From NCBI GenBank assembly GCA_019414045.1, contig DXMW01000007.1, positions 53,785-65,542 on the forward strand: a DNA stretch of 11,758 nt, written 5' to 3'. How positions within the stretch are numbered: position 1 is the stretch's first letter; each line of letters begins with the position of its first letter. The stretch is from Collinsella sp. (GTDB taxonomy: Bacteria > Actinomycetota > Coriobacteriia > Coriobacteriales > Coriobacteriaceae). The notes under the pieces were generated by a model, which worked only from the letters and a program-made list of their open reading frames with translations, was not told the origin of the DNA and made no database searches. Position numbers and translations under genes: made by a program. This document shows, piece by piece, positions 6,175-11,732 of the stretch.

Positions 6175-7113
6175 ATGCTGTTTTCCGGTATCATCGCCGC
6201 CCTTACCAGCCTTTTGATTCCCATCATCATCCTGTTGCTGCTGCTCCCCAACGCCTGCTACGTCGTTGAGCAGCAGCACGCTGTGATCATCGAGCGCTTG
6301 GGTAAGTTCAATCGTATCGTCAACGCGGGCTTCCACGTGAAGGTGCCCGTGATTGACCGCAAGGCCGCCACGGTGAGTCTGCGCACCATGAAAAATGGTT
6401 TTGGCATCGACGTTAAGACCCAGGACAACGTGACCATTGGCCTTGAGGTCTCCGCTCAGTACCACGTGAGCTATGACATGGGCGCCGGCCCGGCAGATTC
6501 GGGCATCTACAAGAGCTACTACATGCTGCAGGAGCCCGTCGACCAGATGCGCGACTTCATCACCGACGCCCTGCGCTCCTCCATCCCCGTCTACACACTC
6601 GATGAGGTCTTTGCCAAGAAGGATGACATCGCCAAGGATGTCAACGCTACCGTTTCCGAGCAGATGGCCGCCTACGGCTTCACCCTCGTGTCGACGCTCA
6701 TCACCAAAATCGCACTGCCGACCGAGGTTGAGAACTCCATGAACGACATCAACGCCGCCCAGCGCAAGCGCGCTGCGGCACAGGAGCTCGCCGAGGCAGA
6801 CCGCATCAAGCGCGTTACCGAGGCGACCGCCGAGGCCGAGGCAATGGAAAAGGCGGGCGAGGGCATCGCCAACCAGCGCAAGGCCATCGCACTGGGTATC
6901 AAAGATTCGCTCGAGATCATCCAGGAGACGGGTGTCGGCAATGACGAGGCCAACCAACTGTTCATGTTTACGCAGTGGTCCGAGATGATGACGGAGTTCG
7001 CTCGCACGGGTAAAACCTCGACGGTCGTGCTGCCGAGCGACTTTTCGCAGTCGGCCTCGATGTTCGAGCAGATGCTGGCCGCCGGCAAAGTTCAAAACGA
7101 TTCAAAGGAGTAG
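6175..7113 (+). CDS. SPFH/band 7 (stomatin-like) membrane protein
   Basis: 312 residues. A hydrophobic N-terminal segment (about 5-25, rich in Leu and Ile) should anchor it in the cytoplasmic membrane. The band 7 domain follows from about 28 (VVEQQHAVIIERLGKFNRI at 30-48, then AGFHVKVPVIDR). INAAQRKRAAAQELAEADR (192-210) begins an Ala/Glu/Lys-rich coiled coil running to about 250, typical of SPFH oligomerisation segments. Such proteins form membrane microdomain scaffolds or rings, often regulating proteases or transporters; the exact role here is unknown. The start at ATG 6175 is supported by AGGAG at 6165-6169; an in-frame GTG at 6154 lacks a site. No NfeD-type partner gene is adjacent. rlmH starts 6 nt after its stop codon. 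Confidence 0.85.
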   Translation: MLFSGIIAALTSLLIPIIILLLLLPNACYVVEQQHAVIIERLGKFNRIVNAGFHVKVPVIDRKAATVSLRTMKNGFGIDVKTQDNVTIGLEVSAQYHVSYDMGAGPADSGIYKSYYMLQEPVDQMRDFITDALRSSIPVYTLDEVFAKKDDIAKDVNATVSEQMAAYGFTLVSTLITKIALPTEVENSMNDINAAQRKRAAAQELAEADRIKRVTEATAEAEAMEKAGEGIANQRKAIALGIKDSLEIIQETGVGNDEANQLFMFTQWSEMMTEFARTGKTSTVVLPSDFSQSASMFEQMLAAGKVQNDSKE

Positions 7114-7119
7114 GCACGC

Positions 7120-7590
7120 GTGAAATACACCGTCGTTTGTGTTGGCAAGCTCAAAGAGCGCTTTTGGAAGGATGCCTGCGCTGAGTACACGAAGCGTCTG
7201 GGCGCCTATGCCAAGGTGGATATGCGCGAGGTGGCCGATATCGACCCGGCCAAGGCGGGCGGTGTGGATGCCGCGCGTGACAAGGAAGGGGCGGCGATTC
7301 TTGCTGTCTTGCCGTCTCGAGCGCATGTGATCCTGCTGGCTATCGAGGGCAAGGAGCGTTCGAGTGAGGAGCTCTCGGCGAGGCTCGACGATCTTATGCT
7401 GCGAGGCAGCAGCGACATTGCCTTTGTAATCGGCGGTTCGGACGGCGTGAGTGATGAGGTGCGCGCCCGCGCCGACGAGATGCTCAGCTTTGGACGCATT
7501 ACTTTGCCGCATAACCTGGCGCGTGTGGTGCTGCTAGAGCAGATTTACCGTGCCTGCAAGATCAGTCGTGGCGAGCCGTATCACAAATAG
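7120..7590 (+). CDS. rlmH: 23S rRNA (pseudouridine-1915-N3)-methyltransferase RlmH
   Basis: 156 residues, the standard length for this small SPOUT-class enzyme, which N3-methylates pseudouridine 1915 in helix 69 of 23S rRNA on assembled ribosomes. Evidence includes the N-terminus MKYTVVCVGKLKERFWKDAC, the SAM-binding FVIGGSDG (102-109), and the knot/C-terminal motif from SFGRITLPHNLARVVLL through EQIYRA to the terminal SRGEPYHK. The start codon is GTG at 7120, with AAAGGAG at 7104-7110 lying over the end of the SPFH gene. The 6-nt spacing implies co-transcription with that gene. Confidence 0.96.
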   Translation: MKYTVVCVGKLKERFWKDACAEYTKRLGAYAKVDMREVADIDPAKAGGVDAARDKEGAAILAVLPSRAHVILLAIEGKERSSEELSARLDDLMLRGSSDIAFVIGGSDGVSDEVRARADEMLSFGRITLPHNLARVVLLEQIYRACKISRGEPYHK

Positions 7591-7663
7591 GTCGGCAATA
7601 CGAAACAATGGCGTGGGACAATACCTTTCGTTTTGAGGAATGTGTCTGAAAGGACTATGAGAT

Positions 7664-8434
7664 ATGAAGATTGGATTTGTCGGTTTTGGCAATATGGCGA
7701 GCGCTATGGCCGATGGCTGGATCGCTGCCGGTGTAGCTGCGAGCGACATGTGCGCCTGCGCGGGTCGCTACGACGCACTGGTTGAGCGCTGCGAGGCGCG
7801 CGGCATGGTCGCCTGCCACGATGCCGCCGAGGTTGTCGCCGCATCCGATATCGTGGTCGCTGCGGTCAAACCGTACATGATCGAGAAGGTATTCGCCCCG
7901 CTCAAGGATGCTCTTGCCAAAAAGGTCGTTCTGTCGGTTGCCTGGACCTGGGACAGTGCCAAGTGGGAGCAGGTCCTGCCGGGCGTCGCGCATATCTCGA
8001 CGGTGCCCAACACACCGGTTTCGGTGGGCGAGGGCGTCATCGCTTGCGAGAAGGCTTCCACGCTTAGTGATGAGCAGAGCGCCGTGGTGCTTGATCTGCT
8101 TGGCAAACTCGGTGCGGTGGTCGAGCTCGATACGAGTCTGCTGTTTGTGGGAGGCACGGTGGGTGGTTGCGCTCCGGCATTTGTCGCCATGGCAATCGAG
8201 GCCCTGGGCGATGCGGCGGTCAAGCACGGTATCCCGCGTGCCGATGCCTATCGCATTGTGAGCCAGATGGTGCTAGGTACGGCAAAGCTGCAGCTTGCAA
8301 CTGGCCAGCATCCTGCGGCGATGAAGGATGCCGTATGCTCGCCCGGTGGTGCCACCATCAAGGGCGTCGTTGCGCTCGAGGACGCCGGCATGCGCAGCGC
8401 CCTGGTCAAGGCAATCGACGCAACTCTCCAGTAA
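7664..8434 (+). CDS. proC: Pyrroline-5-carboxylate reductase
   Basis: 256 residues; reduces 1-pyrroline-5-carboxylate to proline with NAD(P)H, the last step of proline synthesis. The Rossmann motif GFVGFGNMASAM (4-15), AVKP (67-70), PNTP (115-118) and the C-terminal KDAVCSPGGATIKGVVALED (221-240) are diagnostic. Some positions are less usual: VPNTP where MPNTP is common, and GGCAPAF (167-173) where SGSGPAY is common. These are tolerated variants in diverse P5C reductases, so function is expected. An AAAGGA site (7649-7654) precedes ATG by 9 nt. A 73-nt gap separates it from rlmH and no terminator is obvious there, so it may be co-transcribed or have its own weak promoter. Confidence 0.93.
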   Translation: MKIGFVGFGNMASAMADGWIAAGVAASDMCACAGRYDALVERCEARGMVACHDAAEVVAASDIVVAAVKPYMIEKVFAPLKDALAKKVVLSVAWTWDSAKWEQVLPGVAHISTVPNTPVSVGEGVIACEKASTLSDEQSAVVLDLLGKLGAVVELDTSLLFVGGTVGGCAPAFVAMAIEALGDAAVKHGIPRADAYRIVSQMVLGTAKLQLATGQHPAAMKDAVCSPGGATIKGVVALEDAGMRSALVKAIDATLQ

Positions 8435-8440
8435 AACCGA

Positions 8441-8588
8441 CCAAAAAAGGACGGGTTTATTTTTGGCAGGTATTTTCTGCGGTTTTGTCCTTTTAGCGAA
8501 AAGCGCCCCGCAACTGGCTCAATTCCAGTTGCGGGGCGCTTGCGTTTGCCCAGATAAAACAGACCAAAATAAACCTGTCCCTTTTTGG
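8441..8588. repeat. Nested inverted repeat between convergent genes
   Basis: Outer arms 8441-8466 and 8564-8588 are inverted copies of one another (about 23 of 26 positions, with a one-base gap), each beginning CCAAAA and ending TTTTGG. They enclose the perfect 17-bp hairpin at 8501-8541. The block starts 7 nt after the proC stop and ends 4 nt before the stop codon of the opposite-strand small gene. A bidirectional terminator, or a REP/MITE-like palindromic element, are the simplest readings. Confidence 0.7.
8501..8541. terminator. Likely bidirectional terminator hairpin between proC and the small membrane gene
   Basis: A 17-bp perfect stem (8501-8517 with 8525-8541) beginning AAGCGCCCCGC, with the 7-nt loop CTCAATT. 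T-rich tails are short on both sides (TTGCGTTT on +, TTTCGCT on -), so termination strength is uncertain, but its position between convergent stop codons fits. Confidence 0.65.
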
Positions 8589-8592
8589 CAGG

Positions 8593-8766
8593 TTAGTCCC
8601 AGAAGCTGTCTTCCTCATCCTCGGACTTGGGTCCGCGGTCGACGTACATCTTATGGGTACGCTTCTCCATTACAAAGGCAAGAATCGCAAATAACAGGAT
8701 GCCGCCGGCGAAAAGGATGGCAAAACCGGTGCGGGTGCCAAACAAAAAGGAAAAAACTGCGTCCAT
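8593..8766 (-). CDS. Small single-pass membrane protein, 57 residues, function unknown
   Basis: The reverse-strand frame begins MDAVFSFLFGTRTGFAILF and ends SEDEEDSFWD. Residues about 14-33 form one hydrophobic helix (GFAILFAGGILLFAILAFVM). They are followed by a basic stretch EKRTHKMYVDR (34-44), which by the positive-inside rule places the C-terminus in the cytoplasm, and an acidic tail ending in Phe-Trp-Asp. A ribosome site AAGAAGG lies about 5 nt before the ATG. It is the only gene on this strand in the window, convergent with proC and divergent from serS. I do not recognise the family; small membrane regulators of transporters or cell-envelope complexes have this form. Confidence 0.7.
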   Translation of the reverse strand: MDAVFSFLFGTRTGFAILFAGGILLFAILAFVMEKRTHKMYVDRGPKSEDEEDSFWD

Positions 8767-8790
8767 TGGGTGCCTTCTTGCGTAGTTGAG

Positions 8791-8820
8791 TTGGGTCGTA
8801 AACGCTCATAAGTATATACT
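8791..8820 (+). promoter_or_regulatory. serS: Promoter of serS
   Basis: TTGGGT (8791-8796), an 18-nt spacer and TATACT (8815-8820) predict a start about 50 nt before the serS ATG. The -10 lies in the 12-bp palindrome AAGTATATACTT (8810-8821), so its complement can serve as the -10 of the opposite-strand small gene. Confidence 0.5.
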
Positions 8821-8848
8821 TGCCCATACATGTACAAGGTTGCAACCT
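8810..8848. promoter_or_regulatory. Palindrome-rich divergent control region
   Basis: Three perfect palindromes lie in 39 nt: AAGTATATACTT (8810-8821), TACATGTA (8827-8834) and AGGTTGCAACCT (8837-8848). On the - strand the first holds a TATACT -10, and TTGTAC (complement of 8832-8837) is a -35 candidate at a short 15-nt spacing. The third palindrome falls in the presumed serS 5' leader and next to the small gene's -35, where a dimeric repressor could control both directions. Confidence 0.45.
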
Positions 8849-8867
8849 AAATGGAATGTATATCGCC

Positions 8868-8873
8868 GGAGGA
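8868..8873 (+). promoter_or_regulatory. serS: Ribosome binding site deciding the serS start
   Basis: GGAGGA ends 4 nt before ATG 8878. It supports the start at MLDIKFVREN and rules against the in-frame ATG at 8851, which would place this site inside the coding region. Confidence 0.8.
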
Positions 8874-8877
8874 TCTA

Positions 8878-10161
8878 ATGCTTGATATCAAGTTTGTTCG
8901 CGAGAACCCCGATGCCATCGATGTCGCCATGGCTAACCGCCAGACGTCTTGGGATCGCGAGAAGTTCTTTGAGCTCGACGACGAGCGCCGTGCCGTCATC
9001 ACCGAGGTCGAGGAGCTCCAGGCTACGCGCAATGCCGAGTCCAAGAAGATCGGCGCCCTGATGAAGGAGGGCAAGAAGGACGAGGCCGAGGCCGCCAAGG
9101 AGGCCGTGCGCGCCGTCAACGAGAAGATTGACGGTCTGGCCGAGCGCCGTACTGCTCTCGAGCAGGAGCAGTACGACTTCATGGCTCACCTGCCCAACAT
9201 TCCTTGCGAGGCCACGCCGTACGGCAAGGACGAGGACGAGAACATTGAGCGCCGTCGTTGGGGCACCCCGCGCGAGTTCGACTTCGACTTTAAGCCGCAT
9301 TGGGATCTGGGCACCGATCTGGACATCCTCGACTTCGAGCGCGGCAACAAGCTCTCCGGCAGCCGTTTTACCGTTCTCGGTGGCGCTGGCGCCCGCCTGG
9401 AGCGCGCCCTCATCAACTTCTTCCTCGATACGCACACCAGCCGTGGTTTTAAGGAGTGGTGGCCGCCCATCGTCGTCAAGCGTCAGACCATGTTTGGCAC
9501 GGGTCAGCTGCCCAAGTTCGAGGACGACGCCTACCACGTCTCGGGCGACAACTTCCTGATCCCCACCGCCGAGGTCGTGCTTACCAACCTGCACGCCGGC
9601 GAGGTCCTCGATGCCGACACTCTGCCGCGTCGCTACACCGCCTTCACCCCCTGCTTCCGCGAGGAGGCCGGTTCCGCCGGTCGCGACACCCGCGGCATCA
9701 TCCGTCAGCACGAGTTCGACAAGGTCGAGATGGTCAAGTTCGCTAAGCCGGAGGAGTCCGACGATGAGCTCGAGAGCATGACCGCCGAGGCCGAGTACCT
9801 GCTGCAGCAGCTGGGCCTTCCGTATCGCGTGATTAGCCTGTGCACCGGCGACTTGGGCTTCTCTGCCCGTCAGACCTACGACGTTGAGGTCTGGCTGCCG
9901 AGCTACAACGCCTACAAGGAGATTAGCTCCTGCTCCAACTGCGGTGACTTCCAGGCTCGCCGCGCCAACATCAAGTATCGCGACCCCGAGAACTTCAAGG
10001 GTTCGCGCTACCTGCACACGCTCAACGGTTCTGGCCTGCCGGCCGGCCGCACCATGGCTGCCATTCTGGAGAACTACCAGAACGCCGACGGCACCATCAC
10101 GATCCCCGAGGTTCTGCGTCCTTACATGGGCGGTCTCGAGAAGATCGAGCCGGTCGCGTAA
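8878..10161 (+). CDS. serS: Seryl-tRNA synthetase
   Basis: 427 residues, normal for bacterial SerRS, a class II synthetase that charges tRNA-Ser (and tRNA-Sec where present). The N-terminus MLDIKFVRENPD is the family hallmark. The charged, helical stretch 27-100 is the long antiparallel coiled-coil arm that grips the tRNA long variable arm. The catalytic domain shows GARLERALINFFLD (171-184), the serine-site TAE (230-232), motif 2 with FTPCFREEAGSAGRDTRG (256-273) and HEFDKVE (278-284), and motif 3 NGSGLPAGRTMAAILENYQ (383-401). Codon choice is strongly biased, as expected for a well-expressed gene. It has its own promoter and is followed by a terminator hairpin. No T-box leader is apparent. 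Confidence 0.97.
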   Translation: MLDIKFVRENPDAIDVAMANRQTSWDREKFFELDDERRAVITEVEELQATRNAESKKIGALMKEGKKDEAEAAKEAVRAVNEKIDGLAERRTALEQEQYDFMAHLPNIPCEATPYGKDEDENIERRRWGTPREFDFDFKPHWDLGTDLDILDFERGNKLSGSRFTVLGGAGARLERALINFFLDTHTSRGFKEWWPPIVVKRQTMFGTGQLPKFEDDAYHVSGDNFLIPTAEVVLTNLHAGEVLDADTLPRRYTAFTPCFREEAGSAGRDTRGIIRQHEFDKVEMVKFAKPEESDDELESMTAEAEYLLQQLGLPYRVISLCTGDLGFSARQTYDVEVWLPSYNAYKEISSCSNCGDFQARRANIKYRDPENFKGSRYLHTLNGSGLPAGRTMAAILENYQNADGTITIPEVLRPYMGGLEKIEPVA

Positions 10162-10184
10162 CTTGGCTGCATAGGGGATATGCA

Positions 10185-10212
10185 AGGGCGCTCCTTCGGG
10201 GGCGCCCTATTT
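10185..10212 (+). terminator. serS: Terminator after serS
   Basis: A 10-bp stem AGGGCGCTCC (10185-10194) with GGGGCGCCCT (10199-10208), closed by a stable TTCG tetraloop. The T run afterwards is short (ATTT), so efficiency is uncertain. Confidence 0.75.
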
Positions 10213-10262
10213 CGTGCGCAGGTCCATATCATGCCGTGCGGACAGCTCAATAGAAAACACAC

Positions 10263-10274
10263 GAACAACTGTTC
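10263..10274. promoter_or_regulatory. LexA-like palindrome upstream of the 125-residue gene
   Basis: GAAC-AACT-GTTC has the GAAC-N4-GTTC form of Gram-positive and actinobacterial SOS boxes, preceded by C as in the Bacillus consensus. It abuts a second 10-bp palindrome CTGTATACAG (10274-10283) and overlaps the candidate -35 TTCTGT (10272-10277), which has TATGCT (10296-10301) 18 nt downstream. A single short match in one promoter can be chance. Confidence 0.35.
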
Positions 10275-10334
10275 TGTATACAGCTATCTACCTGTTATGC
10301 TTTTGCTAAATAAGAGCGAGAGAAAGGGGACGCG

Positions 10335-10712
10335 ATGGAGCTGTTTGATGATCGGGTGGTTTTGTTTGAGAGCGACGAGGGTGGGGAGTACCTGCTTGTA
10401 ACGTGTGAGCCGTCTGGCATGGGTGGCCTGGTGGTTCGACAGACGAGTGAGGGTCCGTTGACACAATGGTGTTTTGAGGAGTCGCCGCATGTGGTCGAGA
10501 CCTTTGTGACGCACGTGGGGCTTGTGGCGCTGGAGCACTTCTATGGAGTTGGGACTTCCAACCAGGTCGCGCGCATGCTGAGCATCTCGTTTGCCGATTA
10601 TGATTGTGCCCAGCGGGTGAGATCGCTCCTGAGGGAACTTGATGCCAAGTTTGACGTGATCGAAAAGCCAATCGATCGTACGGGGAACGGCGGTATATGC
10701 GGAGCAGCATGA
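10335..10712 (+). CDS. Uncharacterised 125-residue acidic protein
   Basis: I do not recognise the family. The N-terminal half (MELFDDRVVLFES... to about 60) looks beta-rich with alternating hydrophobic residues. The C-terminal part, from VALEHFYGVGTSNQVARML (63-81) to LRELDAKFDVIEK (99-111), looks helical. There is no signal peptide or membrane segment, so it is probably cytosolic. AAAGGGGA (10323-10330) is a good ribosome site 4-5 nt before ATG 10335. Codon use is less biased than in serS, suggesting low expression or a recent, lineage-specific gene. It stands alone between the serS terminator and the tRNA-Arg cluster, with a palindromic promoter region that includes a possible SOS box. Size and solitary position would also suit an immunity or stress protein, but nothing in the sequence shows this. 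Confidence 0.7.
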   Translation: MELFDDRVVLFESDEGGEYLLVTCEPSGMGGLVVRQTSEGPLTQWCFEESPHVVETFVTHVGLVALEHFYGVGTSNQVARMLSISFADYDCAQRVRSLLRELDAKFDVIEKPIDRTGNGGICGAA

Positions 10713-10748
10713 CAAAACTGCGTTTCACAAAAAAGTTTGAGATTGAGC

Positions 10749-10780
10749 TTGACTCCAATAAGCTAAAGTGGTTTTATATA
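10749..10780 (+). promoter_or_regulatory. Promoter of the first tRNA-Arg
   Basis: TTGACT (10749-10754) is a good -35. The AT-rich TTTTATATATC around 10772-10782 supplies a -10, but the best hexamer (TATATA, 10775-10780) is 20 nt away, longer than ideal. It differs from the promoter shared by copies two and three. Confidence 0.45.
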
Positions 10781-10789
10781 TCTTGCGCT

Positions 10790-10866
10790 GCGGCGTTACC
10801 TCAGCTGGATAGAGGGTCTGACTACGAATCAGAACGTCATAGGTTCGAATCCTATACGCCGCACCA
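10790..10866 (+). tRNA. tRNA-Arg(ACG), copy 1
   Basis: 77 nt with encoded CCA. Acceptor GCGGCGT pairs with ACGCCGC. The anticodon arm TCTGA-CTACGAA-TCAGA gives ACG (read as ICG after deamination), decoding CGU/CGC/CGA. The T-arm carries AGGTTCGAATCC. The sequence is identical to copies at 11221 and 11457. Confidence 0.97.
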
Positions 10867-10876
10867 ATCGAACTTG

Positions 10877-10905
10877 AAGCCTCCGGCAACGGGGGCTTTT
10901 CTTTT
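10877..10905 (+). terminator. Terminator of tRNA-Arg copy 1
   Basis: Stem AAGCCTCCG/CGGGGGCTT with a GCAA tetraloop, followed by TTCTTTT. Confidence 0.85.
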
Positions 10906-11036
10906 ACGCCGGCACCGCATGGATTCGAACCTCGGTCGAGGCGCGGGCGTCAAAAAAACGCGGAGCGTTTTCAGCCCGCGGGCGAGTCCGCCGGCAGGCG
11001 GGCGAAGCCGGTGCGGATCCGCGAAGCGGATGCGCG

Positions 11037-11056
11037 GAATCCTATACGCCGCACCA
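11037..11056 (+). pseudogene. Detached 3' end of tRNA-Arg (copy 1 element)
   Basis: 20 nt identical to the 3' end of tRNA-Arg, from the T-loop to CCA, directly after the hairpin core and without any 5' tRNA portion. It is followed by its own terminator. Confidence 0.75.
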
Positions 11057-11067
11057 ATTGAAATCGA

Positions 11068-11096
11068 AAGCCTCCGGCAACGGGGGCTTTTCTTTT
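11068..11096 (+). terminator. Duplicate terminator in the first tRNA-Arg element
   Basis: Stem AAGCCTCCG/CGGGGGCTT, GCAA loop, TTCTTTT tail; same hairpin and tail as the first copy (10877-10905). Confidence 0.8.
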
Positions 11097-11143
11097 ACGC
11101 CGGCACCGCACGGATTCGAACCTCGGTCGAGGTGCGAGCATCT
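11097..11143 (+). repeat. Truncated left end of a second core element
   Basis: After the duplicated terminator the element begins again: CACCGC (11104-11109), antisense T-arm GGATTCGAACCT (11112-11123), CCTCGGTCGAGG, then three transitions relative to the full copy. Similarity then stops at about 11142, before the first conserved hairpin. This suggests a decayed or deleted tandem unit. Confidence 0.65.
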
Positions 11144-11179
11144 TAATCATCACTTCGTAAAATTTTTCCAAATTGTCGC

Positions 11180-11208
11180 TTGACCCATCGAGGGGTCACG
11201 TGCATAAT
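11180..11208 (+). promoter_or_regulatory. Promoter of tRNA-Arg copy 2
   Basis: TTGACC (11180-11185), a 17-nt spacer and CATAAT (11203-11208) is a near-consensus sigma-70-type promoter, ending 12 nt before the tRNA. Confidence 0.8.
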
Positions 11209-11220
11209 AATCCGTGCGTT

Positions 11221-11297
11221 GCGGCGTTACCTCAGCTGGATAGAGGGTCTGACTACGAATCAGAACGTCATAGGTTCGAATCCTATACGCCGCACCA
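11221..11297 (+). tRNA. tRNA-Arg(ACG), copy 2
   Basis: 77 nt, identical to copy 1 including CCA, with its own promoter and a perfect-stem terminator. Unlike copies 1 and 3 it has no core element after it. Confidence 0.97.
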
Positions 11298-11307
11298 ACT
11301 GAACTTT

Positions 11308-11336
11308 AAAGCCTCCGGTAACGGAGGCTTTTCTTA
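11308..11336 (+). terminator. Terminator of tRNA-Arg copy 2
   Basis: Perfect 10-bp stem AAAGCCTCCG/CGGAGGCTTT with a GTAA tetraloop, then TTCTTAT. Confidence 0.88.
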
Positions 11337-11415
11337 TATCGCGATGCGTCGAAGATCGCGCCAAGCCCTCCAAATGATTAAAAATCAAATTCGATAACTT
11401 TTTTTGAAAAAATGC

Positions 11416-11444
11416 TTGACCATTATTCAGTCCCTGTGCATAAT
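11416..11444 (+). promoter_or_regulatory. Promoter of tRNA-Arg copy 3
   Basis: TTGACC (11416-11421), a 17-nt spacer and CATAAT (11439-11444). The hexamers, spacing and GTGCATAATAATC context match copy 2, so the promoter was duplicated with the gene. Confidence 0.8.
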
Positions 11445-11456
11445 AATCAACAAGTT

Positions 11457-11533
11457 GCGGCGTTACCTCAGCTGGATAGAGGGTCTGACTACGAATCAGA
11501 ACGTCATAGGTTCGAATCCTATACGCCGCACCA
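11457..11533 (+). tRNA. tRNA-Arg(ACG), copy 3
   Basis: 77 nt, identical to copies 1 and 2. It is followed by a terminator and a complete composite repeat that runs to the end of the window. Confidence 0.97.
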
Positions 11534-11542
11534 TTTGAGATT

Positions 11543-11571
11543 AAAGCTCCCGGCAACGGGGGCTTTTCTTT
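11543..11571 (+). terminator. Terminator of tRNA-Arg copy 3
   Basis: Stem AAAGCTCCCG/CGGGGGCTTT, GCAA loop, TTCTTTT tail. Confidence 0.85.
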
Positions 11572-11703
11572 TACGTAAACACCGCATTGATTCGAACCTC
11601 GGTCGAGGCGCGGGCGTAAAGAAAACGCGGAGCGTTTTTAGCCTGCGGGCGAGCACGCCGGCAGGCGGGCGAAGCCGGTGCGGATCCGCGCAGCGGATGC
11701 GCG

Positions 11704-11723
11704 GAATCCTATACGCCGCACCA
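11704..11723 (+). pseudogene. Detached 3' end of tRNA-Arg (copy 3 element)
   Basis: 20 nt identical to the tRNA-Arg 3' end including CCA, directly after the core and lacking any 5' half. Confidence 0.75.
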
Positions 11724-11732
11724 TTTGAGATT

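Larger units (their letters stand above)
10847..11096 (+). repeat. tRNA-Arg-associated composite repeat (copy 1)
   Basis: Same design as at tRNA-Leu. The last 20 nt of tRNA-Arg plus the terminator (from 10847) recur from 11037, a period of 190 nt. The core between them starts CACCGC (10913-10918), then the antisense T-arm GGATTCGAACCT (10921-10932) and a small CCTC-GGTC-GAGG hairpin. Next comes CGCGGGC paired with GCCCGCG around AAAACGC-GGA-GCGTTTT, then CCGCC-GGCA-GGCGG, and a final stem GCGGATCCGC/GCGGATGCGC (11013-11022/11026-11035) with one internal G-G mismatch. Confidence 0.8.

Noticed and set aside
8152..8190. ProC active-site motif GGCAPAF in place of SGSGPAY as a sign of lost function
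   Set aside because: Such variation is tolerated in diverse P5C reductases, and the other signatures are intact.
8851..8877. Earlier serS start at ATG 8851
   Set aside because: The GGAGGA at 8868-8873 would be inside the gene; MLDIKFVREN at 8878 is the family N-terminus.
8767..8877. T-box or other riboswitch before serS (and before metG at 2208-2276)
   Set aside because: The leaders are too short and lack a T-box bulge or specifier-loop arrangement.
10697..11146. Forward frame running through tRNA-Arg copy 1 and its repeat
   Set aside because: Translation of tRNA and hairpin DNA; the frame stays open only because the repeats lack stops.
11260..11556. Reverse frame with the RIRTYDVLIRS peptide
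   Set aside because: This is the familiar artefact of translating antisense tRNA genes, not a protein.
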